In this document: in pieces, positions 23,213 through 30,185 of the stretch | Numbering within the stretch: the first letter of the stretch is position 1 | Layout of the letters: the number at the start of each line of letters is the position of its first letter | Virus record (IMG/VR): IMGVR_UViG_3300020436_000003 | Span: 1-34,330 of that record | From: a virus | Length of the DNA stretch: 34,330 bases | Direction: 5' to 3' (one strand) | Notes under the pieces: generated by a model | Told to the model about the DNA's origin: nothing | Seen by the model: the letters and a program-made list of their open reading frames with translations, nothing else | Databases searched by the model: none | Position numbers and translations under genes: made by a program

Positions 23213-23536
23213 ATGTCTAAATTTTTAAAAGAAGATTCACGCCAACATCATTATGAAACTATTGTGCGTGAAGAACACGTCAAAGAAATCAATCGGATCA
23301 ATACATTCCGAGAGATGTCTAATGAATATCAAGAAAAAATATCTGACTTGTATTCCAAAGATAAATTATCACACAACAAATTTGGTGTGGCTATGCACCA
23401 CTATGAAGAAATGAAGTTCTTGACACAGCTTTGTTTATTGCAAATAGAAAACAATATGATCTCTGAAGAATATGTTGGTTATATGAAAGAGATTGCTGTA
23501 GCTGTAGACAAACTAGAAAGGATTGCAAATGGCTAA
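23213..23536 (+). CDS. Small early protein of unknown function
   Basis: A 107-residue, helical, charged protein (MSKFLKEDSRQHHYETIVRE at the start, YMKEIAVAVDKLERIANG at the end). The start at 23213 is set by the site ACAAAGGAGTATATTATG. A longer reading from 23138 would run into the hairpin array and lacks such a site. It overlaps the next gene by 8 nt. The family is not recognised. It is the first gene after the structured region and so may be regulated by it. Confidence 0.8.
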   Translation: MSKFLKEDSRQHHYETIVREEHVKEINRINTFREMSNEYQEKISDLYSKDKLSHNKFGVAMHHYEEMKFLTQLCLLQIENNMISEEYVGYMKEIAVAVDKLERIANG

Positions 23537-23723
23537 AGATATATTTCTTAAATTAAATTTACAACAAACAAACGATTTACTTTATTTGTTAAGTTATATG
23601 TATTTACAAGAAAGACAGCATTGGGAAGAAAGCGATAAACCACGTGATCATATTTATCATTCTCTCAGACGACTAAGCAAATTGTTTCCAATGAAAAAGG
23701 AGGTGAATATAATTGGCAATTGA
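23529..23723 (+). CDS. Small early protein of unknown function
   Basis: A 64-residue helical protein starting MAKDIFLKLNLQQTNDLLYLL. AAAGGA lies 6 nt before the ATG at 23529, inside the end of the preceding gene. The C-terminus overlaps the next gene by 11 nt. The segment NDLLYLLSYMYLQERQHW is an amphipathic helix, not a membrane span. It is not recognised. Confidence 0.75.
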   Translation: MAKDIFLKLNLQQTNDLLYLLSYMYLQERQHWEESDKPRDHIYHSLRRLSKLFPMKKEVNIIGN

Positions 23724-23973
23724 AGCACTAGAACAACAGTACGAGTGGGAGTTGAATTCTGAACTTTACACTCTACAATACCTAATTAAGTGTGAGTATG
23801 AAATGCGAACTATACTAAAATGCACAGGTGCTATTGAAGTGGCTTTGCATAATTGTGAAGCGAAAGAGTTATCGCAAGATAATTTGACACGCATCACCAC
23901 TTCTCTAACCATACTTAAAGAACAAGCTAAGGGGTTAGCTGAACTACTACGAAAGGAAAAGTATGACCTTTAG
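23713..23973 (+). CDS. Small early protein of unknown function, TTG start
   Basis: An 86-residue helical protein, AIEALEQQYEWELNSELYTL after the initiator. There is no usable ATG, but a near-perfect Shine-Dalgarno AAGGAGGTGA (23697-23706) stands 6 nt before TTG at 23713, which decides the start. The helical content and Leu/Glu heptads suggest a coiled-coil partner, perhaps of one of the two preceding genes, with which it overlaps. It is not recognised. Confidence 0.78.
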   Translation: MAIEALEQQYEWELNSELYTLQYLIKCEYEMRTILKCTGAIEVALHNCEAKELSQDNLTRITTSLTILKEQAKGLAELLRKEKYDL

Positions 23974-24009
23974 CTTAACATTAATCTAACCATAAACAAA
24001 GGAGTAAAA

Positions 24010-24870
24010 ATGTTAGATGATATAAAACAAGACTACGAGTTTCCAACAGAAATGGTGGAACTTGAAGCACTAAACACGACAGGCCAGATTGGTAAAGACA
24101 ATTACAAAGTACCTACTGATATGGCTAGAGCGTGTGTACGTACAGATACCGGACAGGTTCTGGGTATTCACGGCAGTAAATACAAACCTATCGCACACAA
24201 AGATGTTGTTGACAATGTAATGCAAGGTGTTGATAAAACAGGCATTACAGACTACAAAACAGATATCAAAATATTTGAAAATGGTGCAAAGATGCGAGGA
24301 TCTGTAACATTTGAAAACCTTGTCATTGAACCACAAAAAGATGATATCATTAAGTTTCGTATCAACTTCTTCAATTCATATGATCAATCGTGGGCATTCT
24401 CTACAATTTGTGATGGCTTACGCTTGTGGTGTATGAATGGTTGCACAACACCTGTCAATGCTTCTACTTTGCGATTCAAACATACAACAAAAGTAAATAT
24501 TCAAAGTATCAAAGAGCGTGTTTTAGCAGGATACCACTTCTTCAAAGACAGTGGTAAAGAATATTCTGAATGGGCAACTATCCGATTGAGTAATAATTCA
24601 GTTCAAAGGTTCTTAGAACAAACTGTAGCTAAAACATTTAAGCGTTCATCTAACTCAATACCATTCAATATAACAAGAACAGAAACATTGCTTGAAGGTT
24701 TTGATCGTGAGAGTCGTTCATTAGGTAATACAAAGTGGGCGTTATACAATGCTCTTACATATTGGTCTACTCATACTGAAGGAGAGCGTGAACACGCTAT
24801 TCGTAAGCGTAGAGAAGATGAAGTAGCTAAAGCACTAGGTTCTAAACAATGGCAAGAACTAGTTGCATAG
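24010..24870 (+). CDS. DUF932 (phage/plasmid TIGR03299-like) protein
   Basis: A 286-residue protein. The family pattern is clear: VRTDTGQVLGIHGSKYKPIAH near residues 38-58, then KTDIKIFENGAKMRGSVTF, FRINFFNSYDQSWAFSTICDGLRLWCMNGCT (about 117-147) and a C-terminal helical region with WALYNALTYWSTHT. DUF932 proteins occur on plasmids and phages near recombination or replication genes. The biochemical role is unknown. Here it lies upstream of the replication and recombination genes of the early operon and has the strong site AAAGGAG. Confidence 0.9.
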   Translation: MLDDIKQDYEFPTEMVELEALNTTGQIGKDNYKVPTDMARACVRTDTGQVLGIHGSKYKPIAHKDVVDNVMQGVDKTGITDYKTDIKIFENGAKMRGSVTFENLVIEPQKDDIIKFRINFFNSYDQSWAFSTICDGLRLWCMNGCTTPVNASTLRFKHTTKVNIQSIKERVLAGYHFFKDSGKEYSEWATIRLSNNSVQRFLEQTVAKTFKRSSNSIPFNITRTETLLEGFDRESRSLGNTKWALYNALTYWSTHTEGEREHAIRKRREDEVAKALGSKQWQELVA

Positions 24871-24912
24871 TAGTATATTAATAGTATAATAATAGTACGA
24901 AAGGAATATATT

Positions 24913-25137
24913 ATGCGAGAAGATCAAATCTTTGATGAAGTCGTAGCAAGACTTGGCGAATCTGAAACAATACAAGAATTTAGATTTGCTGTACGACCAT
25001 TCAAACCAACCATATTATCATCACCACTATTTCCAAACGCATGGTGCAGAGTTGCAAAAGCATATAATAAGCACGACGAAACATTTAATGCTATAACAAT
25101 GGAAATGTGGAATGAGTATTGGGATAAATATTTATAG
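24913..25137 (+). CDS. Small early protein of unknown function
   Basis: A 74-residue acidic protein, MREDQIFDEVVARLGESETI at the start, ending NAITMEMWNEYWDKYL. The start is set by ACGAAAGGAATATATTATG. It is followed by a structured non-coding region (25145-25273). It is not recognised. Confidence 0.75.
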   Translation: MREDQIFDEVVARLGESETIQEFRFAVRPFKPTILSSPLFPNAWCRVAKAYNKHDETFNAITMEMWNEYWDKYL

Positions 25138-25144
25138 AATCATA

Positions 25145-25273
25145 TGCAAGGTTTTTTTTACTAAATTTATTGTACCTTGCAATGATATAGGTTTGGGCGT
25201 ACCTATTTATGAGAAAACGCCCACCATTATGGGCAGTAGAGGGTTCGTCTCCGTTAACTACTGCCCACCATAA
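25145..25273 (+). other. Structured leader with three hairpins
   Basis: TGCAAGGT (25145-25152) pairs with ACCTTGCA (25174-25181), its loop starting with seven T. TGGGCG (25194-25199) pairs with CGCCCA (25218-25223). TTATGG plus GCAGTAG (25227-25239) pairs with CTACTGC plus CCATAA (25258-25264, 25268-25273), leaving a bulged CCA. The 18-nt loop of the last contains GGGTTCGTCTCC. The gap 25138-25298 holds no gene. It is the 5-prime leader of the gene at 25299. Confidence 0.65.
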
Positions 25274-25298
25274 ATCCATTAAAACAAAGGAGTATATT

Positions 25299-25679
25299 AT
25301 GGATAAATATATTGTTGACTTAAAATTTGATCGCAAAACTTTAAAGTATGGTAAGTCGCCAAACACTTGTGAGTTTATTGATTTTCATTTAGATAATCCA
25401 AAAGTCTGGGAACTGTACCTACAATTTGCATCTGATATGGTACATCACGGACACAAAAAATTATCAAGTGAAATGCTTATTAATCGTGTTCGTTGGGAAA
25501 CAATGGTAAATACTACTGACAAACAATTCAAAATAAATAACAATCATAAACCTTATTATGCAAGACTCTTGCTCTCAACAAAAAGGTTTAAGAATACAAA
25601 GTTCCTTGAAGTTAGACAAAGCTGTGCAGATGACTTATCATATTCCGAATGTGAAATATTGATGAGTCCATATGTATAG
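25299..25679 (+). CDS. Conserved phage protein of unknown function
   Basis: A 126-residue protein. The start at 25299 follows the same ACAAAGGAGTATATTATG element as the gene at 23213. The segment HGHKKLSSEMLINRVRWETMV and the later FKINNNHKPYYARLLL match a widespread uncharacterised phage protein family (roughly ..G.k..s...i..riRWe......kiNN...p.yaR). Such proteins lie near replication genes in many phages. Function is unknown. The stop overlaps the HTH gene start by 8 nt. Confidence 0.82.
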   Translation: MDKYIVDLKFDRKTLKYGKSPNTCEFIDFHLDNPKVWELYLQFASDMVHHGHKKLSSEMLINRVRWETMVNTTDKQFKINNNHKPYYARLLLSTKRFKNTKFLEVRQSCADDLSYSECEILMSPYV

Positions 25680-26154
25680 AATTGCAGTCAAAGAATTACA
25701 AGAAAGACGGCAACACCTAGGATTATCTTCGCAAGAAGTTGCAGAAAAACTAGGTGTTTCCGATTCGTTAGTATCGCTTTGGGAATGTGGTAAAAAGCAA
25801 CCAAGCAGCACTATGTTTTTTAATTGGATAACTGTGCTCGGCTTTAACTTTATTCTCAATGTACATCAATCTCAAATCCCAAAAACTTTTGAGCCAAGCT
25901 ACGATACAAAGCGTTGGATTACAGAAGAATTTGGAGAAAGGTATAACTATGAGCAAGAACTTAAAATCTTTATCAACCATTATCGGGCAGGTGGAACACA
26001 TAAATCAGATTGGCAATACGCTTTCCGATCTTGGCTATTGCGTTCCAAGAAATTCCAATCCAATACAACTCAAACCACCAAAGATACTCAAGAACGCCGT
26101 GAACGAATCAATAATGTCTTTGCTATTAGCAATCAAACAAAACAAAGTAGATAA
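25672..26154 (+). CDS. HTH protein with DnaT-like C-terminus, putative replication initiator
   Basis: A 160-residue protein. An XRE-type helix-turn-helix spans about residues 7-45 (LSSQEVAEKLGVSDSLVSLWE at 18-38). Residues about 84-128, with FINHYRAGGTHKSDWQYAFR and WLLRSKKF, match the C-terminal domain found in DnaT-like and phage replication initiator proteins (f..y....g..ksDW...fr.W...). In gene order it precedes the putative loader, like lambda O before P. It probably binds an origin and recruits host helicase machinery. A plain regulator is an alternative. The last 206 nt also encode the start of the next gene in another frame. Confidence 0.75.
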   Translation: MYRIAVKELQERRQHLGLSSQEVAEKLGVSDSLVSLWECGKKQPSSTMFFNWITVLGFNFILNVHQSQIPKTFEPSYDTKRWITEEFGERYNYEQELKIFINHYRAGGTHKSDWQYAFRSWLLRSKKFQSNTTQTTKDTQERRERINNVFAISNQTKQSR

Positions 26155-26554
26155 TTATGTAGCTACAGAACGAATCGCATTGCAACATCTTAATTTATTA
26201 CGAGCATCATTATTAACCTGTCAGAAACTAATGTCACCTGCAGATCCTAAGTATATAGGCACGGCTATAGAAATGTGTGCCTCTACATTTGGGTGTGATG
26301 TACCTAATGAACTTGGTTTAAAAATATATAAAGACATATTAGCAAAGTATCCACAATGTATTATAGAAGAATACACAATAGAATTAATTAAGACTTACAA
26401 GTACAGGAGGTTGCCTGTACCTGCAGACTTTTTAAATATCTATGAACCACCATACGAACACGGGATGTTGTTCATAGAAAATACATATTTAAAAACAAGA
26501 AAGTTTGCAAACATAGTACAAAAGTGCTATAAAATAGATACGAAAGGAGTATAA
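25949..26554 (+). CDS. Putative helicase loader-like protein, out-of-frame overlap with the initiator
   Basis: A 201-residue protein starting MSKNLKSLSTIIGQ at an ATG preceded by GGAGAAAGG, 7 nt away. It is read in a different frame from the initiator for 206 nt. Residues about 118-165 (ELGLKIYKDILAKYPQCIIE then TYKYRRLPVPADFLNIY) resemble the helix pair followed by a Pro-rich LP.PADfl motif seen in phage P-type replication proteins and loaders. The rest is helical. If correct, it would deliver host DnaB to the phage origin, since no phage helicase exists. The family match is weak. The coding status of the non-overlapping part is strong. Confidence 0.62.
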   Translation: MSKNLKSLSTIIGQVEHINQIGNTLSDLGYCVPRNSNPIQLKPPKILKNAVNESIMSLLLAIKQNKVDNYVATERIALQHLNLLRASLLTCQKLMSPADPKYIGTAIEMCASTFGCDVPNELGLKIYKDILAKYPQCIIEEYTIELIKTYKYRRLPVPADFLNIYEPPYEHGMLFIENTYLKTRKFANIVQKCYKIDTKGV

Positions 26555-26555
26555 T

Positions 26556-27365
26556 ATGCAACCAAAGAAAAAAGTAGAACGACCTAAAACACTTGGTGGT
26601 TCAGATGCTATACGCATTATGGAAGGTGATTGGCACACACTCTGGCTAGAAAAGACAGGGCGTCAAGAACCTGCCAACTTGGATCGGGTGTTACCTGTAC
26701 AAATCGGCATTGTTACAGAACAATTAAACAAGCAATGGTTTGCACAGGAAACAGGACATAAACTATTATCAGCTAGTAATCAACACGAGTTCACAGATGG
26801 ATTTCGCCACGCTAGTCTTGATGGAATGGTAAATGTTAGTGACAAAATTTGTGTCCTAGAGTGTAAGCATACCAATGCCAACAACACTTTAGAAAATGTT
26901 ATACGAAAATATATGCCTCAGCTACAACATTATATGCAAGTTGCAATGATGGATAGAGCGTACCTCTCAGTAATTTTTGGTAATATGAGATACGAATGGT
27001 GTGAAATACAATATGACAATGAATACATAAAAATGCTTTACGAAATGGAAGATACCTTTTGGAAGCAACATATACTAGAAGACAAAGAACCAGAAAATAT
27101 AAAAGCAGAAAAAATTATACAAGACTATACAAACAACATAAAAGTAAACGATATGATTCGTATTGATATGGAGAAGAACAATGAGTTTGTAGCTAATGCA
27201 CATACTTGGCGTGAAACGAAAATACCATACGATCAACACCGAGCAGTTGGTAAGGTATTGAAAGAATTAATACCTGCCAACTGTCGTCTTGCTGAAGGTG
27301 GTGGTATCAAAATATCAAGAACAAAAGCAGGACACCTAACCATCAAAGAAAACAAAGGAGGTTAA
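26556..27365 (+). CDS. YqaJ-type exonuclease (PD-(D/E)XK)
   Basis: A 269-residue protein. The family motifs are in order: GGSDAIRIMEGD (residues 14-25), G-x-x-x-E at 51-55 (IGIVTEQL), SLDG with Asp89, the catalytic LECKHT with Glu102 and Lys104, and a QLQHYMQVAM segment (122-131). Lambda exonuclease-like enzymes of this kind resect double-strand ends 5-prime to 3-prime and work with an annealing protein, which is encoded next with a 1-nt gap. Site ACGAAAGGAGTATAATATG. Confidence 0.9.
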   Translation: MQPKKKVERPKTLGGSDAIRIMEGDWHTLWLEKTGRQEPANLDRVLPVQIGIVTEQLNKQWFAQETGHKLLSASNQHEFTDGFRHASLDGMVNVSDKICVLECKHTNANNTLENVIRKYMPQLQHYMQVAMMDRAYLSVIFGNMRYEWCEIQYDNEYIKMLYEMEDTFWKQHILEDKEPENIKAEKIIQDYTNNIKVNDMIRIDMEKNNEFVANAHTWRETKIPYDQHRAVGKVLKELIPANCRLAEGGGIKISRTKAGHLTIKENKGG

Positions 27366-27366
27366 T

Positions 27367-27957
27367 ATGATGGGTAACATTGAACCAAGAGTAAAGAAAA
27401 TACTACAAGAGTATGATCTTAAACCCGAACACGCACTTTGGGAACTAAAGCGTGGTGGTAAAGCAACATTAGTTATGTTGCACAAATACTGTGAACTTGT
27501 TGGAGCTAAAGCAGGTGTCGTTATTGATGACATACTTGAAGTAGAAACAAACTCTGCGCAAGGTATTGCAGTAGTTAAATGCTATGCACACAATGACAAA
27601 ATGAAAGTCATTACCTACGGAGAAGCAAGTCCTAAAAATAGTAAGGTTGCATATCCATATGCAATGGCAGAGAAACGTGCTGTAGATAGAGCCATACTAA
27701 AACTTGTTGGGTTACACGGCTTTGTGTATTCAGAAGATGAGTTTGATACAACAGACCAAAAGATAGGTTCTGCAGATGATGACGCTATCAAAACATTTCT
27801 TACTAATATTGAAGGTAGCAAAACTATTAAACAAGCTACAGGATATTATGAAATGGCAAAAGTAAACATAGCTAAAGCCAAGAAGTCCAATCCCGGATTG
27901 TATCAAATGGCTGTAGCTAAATATGAATCTAAACGAAAGGAACTACAGAGTGTATAA
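27367..27957 (+). CDS. Putative single-strand annealing protein (ERF/Rad52-like)
   Basis: A 196-residue protein. It has VVKCYAHNDKMKVITYGEAS and YPYAMAEKRAVDRAILKLVG (about 97-116). The latter is similar to the A-x-x-R-A-x-x-R-A-[IL] helix of Rad52- and ERF-type annealing proteins and is common in marine phage recombination cassettes. It lies between exonuclease and SSB, as expected for an annealing partner. Strong AAAGGAGG site with two adjacent ATG codons (27367 and 27370). The functional call rests on this helix and context. The exact superfamily is unsure. Confidence 0.72.
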   Translation: MMGNIEPRVKKILQEYDLKPEHALWELKRGGKATLVMLHKYCELVGAKAGVVIDDILEVETNSAQGIAVVKCYAHNDKMKVITYGEASPKNSKVAYPYAMAEKRAVDRAILKLVGLHGFVYSEDEFDTTDQKIGSADDDAIKTFLTNIEGSKTIKQATGYYEMAKVNIAKAKKSNPGLYQMAVAKYESKRKELQSV

Positions 27958-28363
27958 TAAAATTACATTGATAGGTAATCTAGGTGCTGACCCCGAAATA
28001 AAACAAACGGGTGCAGGATCTAATTACGCCATCTTGTCTTTAGCTACAAACAGAGTAGTTAAAGGCGAGAAAGATACCGAATGGCACAAAGTTGTTGTTT
28101 GGGATGATAAGATTGCAGACATACTTTCTAAATATAGTAAAAAAGGTAGTCGGGTTTTATTGGAGGGAAGACTAACATATCGGGATTGGACAACCGAAGA
28201 TGGTGAGAAACGAACCAAAGCTGAAATACATTTAGATAGGTTCAATTCAGAAATGAAACTTATGGATTCTAAATCTGATAACAATACACCATCACCACAA
28301 ATAGCAGGACAATCTAAAGCTACAGAAAGTCTTGACGATTTTGATGATGAGATTCCAATCTAA
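27950..28363 (+). CDS. ssb: Single-stranded DNA-binding protein
   Basis: The start is GTG at 27950: AAAGGA lies 8 nt upstream and the protein then opens (V)YNKITLIGNLGADPE as SSBs do. An in-frame upstream start at 27923 would add nine residues not seen in the family. The 137 residues contain the OB-fold with EWHKVVVWDDKIAD, then GSRVLLEGRLTYRDW and a short acidic tail ending DDFDDEIPI, like the DDDIPF tip that binds partner proteins. It overlaps the annealing gene by 8 nt. It protects single strands during replication and annealing. Confidence 0.93.
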   Translation: MYNKITLIGNLGADPEIKQTGAGSNYAILSLATNRVVKGEKDTEWHKVVVWDDKIADILSKYSKKGSRVLLEGRLTYRDWTTEDGEKRTKAEIHLDRFNSEMKLMDSKSDNNTPSPQIAGQSKATESLDDFDDEIPI

Positions 28364-28572
28364 TGTTTAAAATATTTGTCGTTACACTTTGGTTAGAATA
28401 TGAAGGTAGATTATATATGAAGTATGCTGTTCCTTTACTAACCAAGTGTAACGTCTTTACGTGGTGGAGTGTACAAGAACAATATGCAGATTCTGTAGTT
28501 AATGTAGTAGCTATGAAGTGCACACGATTTAAAGATTTTAGGTACGATAGGAGGATTTATGACCGCAAATGA
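28363..28572 (+). CDS. Small protein of unknown function
   Basis: A 69-residue protein starting MFKIFVVTLWLEYEGRLYMK at an ATG overlapping the ssb stop (TAATG) and ending in a basic tail FRYDRRIYDRK that overlaps the LexA-like gene by 14 nt. It is predicted alpha/beta, with no clear membrane span. It is not recognised. Confidence 0.65.
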   Translation: MFKIFVVTLWLEYEGRLYMKYAVPLLTKCNVFTWWSVQEQYADSVVNVVAMKCTRFKDFRYDRRIYDRK

Positions 28573-28813
28573 AGCACGTGTATTAAAGTTTGTAAAAGAC
28601 TTTTTAAGTATGTATGGGTTCAGCCCATCTTATAAAGAGATTGCAGAACATCTAGCGTTCTCATCACCTTCACAAGCACACAAAATATGTATGCAATTAG
28701 TGAAGAAAAATAAATTAATCAAAGGTGTAGGTGCAAGAAACCTAGAAGTATTAGGTACAGATTGGTATGCACACGCACCTTCAGACACGGAGCCGCAAGA
28801 TGGGAAAGTTTAG
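28559..28813 (+). CDS. LexA-type winged helix DNA-binding protein
   Basis: An 84-residue protein. NEARVLKFVKDFLSMYGFSPSYKEIAEHLAFSSPSQAHKI matches the LexA N-terminal DNA-binding domain (..G.sPs..EIa..l...S.s..h), with the recognition helix near residues 39-50. The S24 peptidase half is absent, so it cannot self-cleave. It may act as an early regulator or compete at host LexA sites. AGGAGG lies 5 nt before the ATG. Confidence 0.8.
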   Translation: MTANEARVLKFVKDFLSMYGFSPSYKEIAEHLAFSSPSQAHKICMQLVKKNKLIKGVGARNLEVLGTDWYAHAPSDTEPQDGKV

Positions 28814-29126
28814 CAAAAGCAAAGGATATAGAGTAGAAGCAAAACTTGTAAAGGAGTTTGTTAAACACGGAATAAAAGCACGACGACAACCAATGAGCGG
28901 AGCGATACCAGATTTCCCTTACGACATAGAAATAAGACAAGAACCTTGGCACAAACTAAGCGTGGAAGTAAAGGCACGGAAAGATGGAGCCGGATTTAAA
29001 ACGCTTGAAAGATGGAAGTCTGGCGCTGACCTGCTGTGCCTACACAAAGACCACGGCACAACAATGGTATGTTTAGACTTGCCTTTATTTATAGATATAT
29101 TAAAACAAAGCAATGAACAAGATTAA
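28800..29126 (+). CDS. Hjc-like PD-(D/E)XK nuclease, putative Holliday junction resolvase
   Basis: The ATG at 28800 has GGAG 7 nt upstream. 108 residues. The layout fits archaeal Hjc-type and phage PD-(D/E)XK resolvases: KSKGYRVEAKLVKEFVKHG with Glu13, RRQPMSGAIPDF with Ser-Gly at 33-34, Asp42, the catalytic EVK at 56-58 followed by ARKDGAGF, and a helix ERWKSGADLLCLHKDHG. It is expected to cut branched DNA made by recombination or replication before packaging. It overlaps the LexA-like gene by 14 nt. Confidence 0.82.
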   Translation: MGKFSKSKGYRVEAKLVKEFVKHGIKARRQPMSGAIPDFPYDIEIRQEPWHKLSVEVKARKDGAGFKTLERWKSGADLLCLHKDHGTTMVCLDLPLFIDILKQSNEQD

Positions 29127-29244
29127 TGAACAAGGGCAAATAGTTGACGACAATGGTGTACCTATTAAAGATCACAAAGGAGAAATTATAGTTGTACCCC
29201 TAGAATATAGATACAATTATCAAGAGTATCAAAAAAAAGATTAG
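29113..29244 (+). CDS. 43-residue protein at the end of the early operon
   Basis: The ATG at 29113 lies 14 nt inside the end of the nuclease gene. The protein reads MNKINEQGQIVDDNGVPIKD and ends YNYQEYQKKD. It is polar, with a beta-hairpin-like V-DDNGVPI turn. A weak AAAG site precedes it. It ends 1 nt before the stop of the convergent small gene. Coding is likely from the overlap pattern, but the short length leaves doubt. Confidence 0.55.
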   Translation: MNKINEQGQIVDDNGVPIKDHKGEIIVVPLEYRYNYQEYQKKD

Positions 29245-29245
29245 T

Positions 29246-29377
29246 CTATAGGTAGAATAAAAGTAGAATTAGCCCTACAACGGCTATAGCTGAGTACAGA
29301 GGATAAGCTGAAATCTGAAGTATAATCTTACCCCAAACCTTACTGCACACCCTTCTAGCCTTCTCTATGCTTGACAT
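29246..29377 (-). CDS. 43-residue single-span membrane protein, last gene of the late operon
   Basis: Minus-strand ATG at 29377 with GGAGG 6 nt upstream. The sequence starts MSSIEKARRVCSKVWGKII and ends with a hydrophobic segment YSAIAVVGLILLLFYL (residues 28-43). It directly follows the holin, 20 nt away. A positively charged head and one C-terminal span suit a small holin, antiholin or lysis accessory protein. Function is inferred from position. A run of eight T lies just past its stop on the minus strand. Confidence 0.68.
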   Translation of the reverse strand: MSSIEKARRVCSKVWGKIILQISAYPLYSAIAVVGLILLLFYL

Positions 29378-29397
29378 TTTTGCCTCCAAATAATCTA

Positions 29398-29784
29398 TTA
29401 TGGTTTTTTGTTTTTGTTTTGCCATTGTTGTCCAATTTTCTCAGCACTACGCCCAACAGTATAACCACCTACACCAATCATTATTATATCTAATAATGAA
29501 TTTTGCACGGACTCAGGAATGTTAGGTGCAGTAAATCCAAACCAATGTGCTACCATTAGTCCTGCAAACAATAACATCATTATTGGTCGCCAACTTCTTT
29601 GCAACCACGTACCTTGTGCTTCTAATTGTATAACAGTTGCGGCGGCTTCTATTTCTTTTAGATCGCCTGTAATAATTTTATGCTGTAACTCAGCTTTAAT
29701 TTTTTCTTTTTCTGCTTTAGATGTAATAACTTTATCTACAGTAGAGAATATTGATTTAGCTATAGGTGCAAGTAAAGGTAACAT
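29398..29784 (-). CDS. Holin (GTA 3TM holin-like)
   Basis: A 128-residue protein. Helical charged N-terminal half, then WLQRSWRPIMMLLFAGLMVAH (about 60-80) as the first clear span and DIIMIGVGGYTVGRSAEK (99-116) as the second. The R-P at the start of the span and the Gly-rich last span match holins of the three-TM gene-transfer-agent type common in alphaproteobacterial phages. The start overlaps the endolysin stop by 1 nt. It would permeabilise the inner membrane to release or activate the endolysin. Confidence 0.82.
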   Translation of the reverse strand: MLPLLAPIAKSIFSTVDKVITSKAEKEKIKAELQHKIITGDLKEIEAAATVIQLEAQGTWLQRSWRPIMMLLFAGLMVAHWFGFTAPNIPESVQNSLLDIIMIGVGGYTVGRSAEKIGQQWQNKNKKP

Positions 29785-30185
29785 TAAATTATATTATTAT
29801 AAAATTTATGATCGCCAATAGTAACTACAGGCGTTTGGCCTTGTGCCCATTTAGGCATAATGTTTGTAGTGTGATAATGCGTTGACCCTTCTGTATTATC
29901 TTTTATCTTTTCTTCTAATACCAAATGAGCAAGGGCAAACATTTTTAAATAAACTTCATCTACCATTGGTAAGTTCTCCATCTTTTCTTTATTAGGATCA
30001 CCTTCATTCCAACAACTAAATTGCCATTCTTTTAAACAGACTTCTTTTGGTGTGTTGCCATACCAACGTCTAGCCTCGGCTCTGTTTTTTATAACACTAG
30101 CTACAGCAATTTGACCACTAGTGTCTTGGTTGCGAGATTCACCCCACATTGTCTTTGCCATTATGTCTAAATCTTCAAACTTCAT
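29784..30185 (-). CDS. SleB-type cell wall hydrolase (endolysin)
   Basis: A 133-residue protein. Typical Hydrolase_2/SleB motifs: MAKTMWGESRNQDTSGQIAVA with catalytic candidate Glu16, SVIKNRAE, then a STHYHTTNIMPKWA motif and IGDHKFYN at the C-terminus. No signal peptide is seen, so export depends on the holin. It overlaps the following holin and the preceding membrane protein gene (ATGA), forming a compact lysis cassette. It would cleave peptidoglycan at the end of infection. Confidence 0.92.
   Translation of the reverse strand: MKFEDLDIMAKTMWGESRNQDTSGQIAVASVIKNRAEARRWYGNTPKEVCLKEWQFSCWNEGDPNKEKMENLPMVDEVYLKMFALAHLVLEEKIKDNTEGSTHYHTTNIMPKWAQGQTPVVTIGDHKFYNNII

Noticed and set aside
25672-28813. 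HTH proteins taken as lysogeny repressors
   Set aside because: No integrase, excisionase or attachment site. One HTH is joined to a DnaT-like domain within a replication cluster and the other is a bare LexA-type domain. Nothing supports a temperate cycle.
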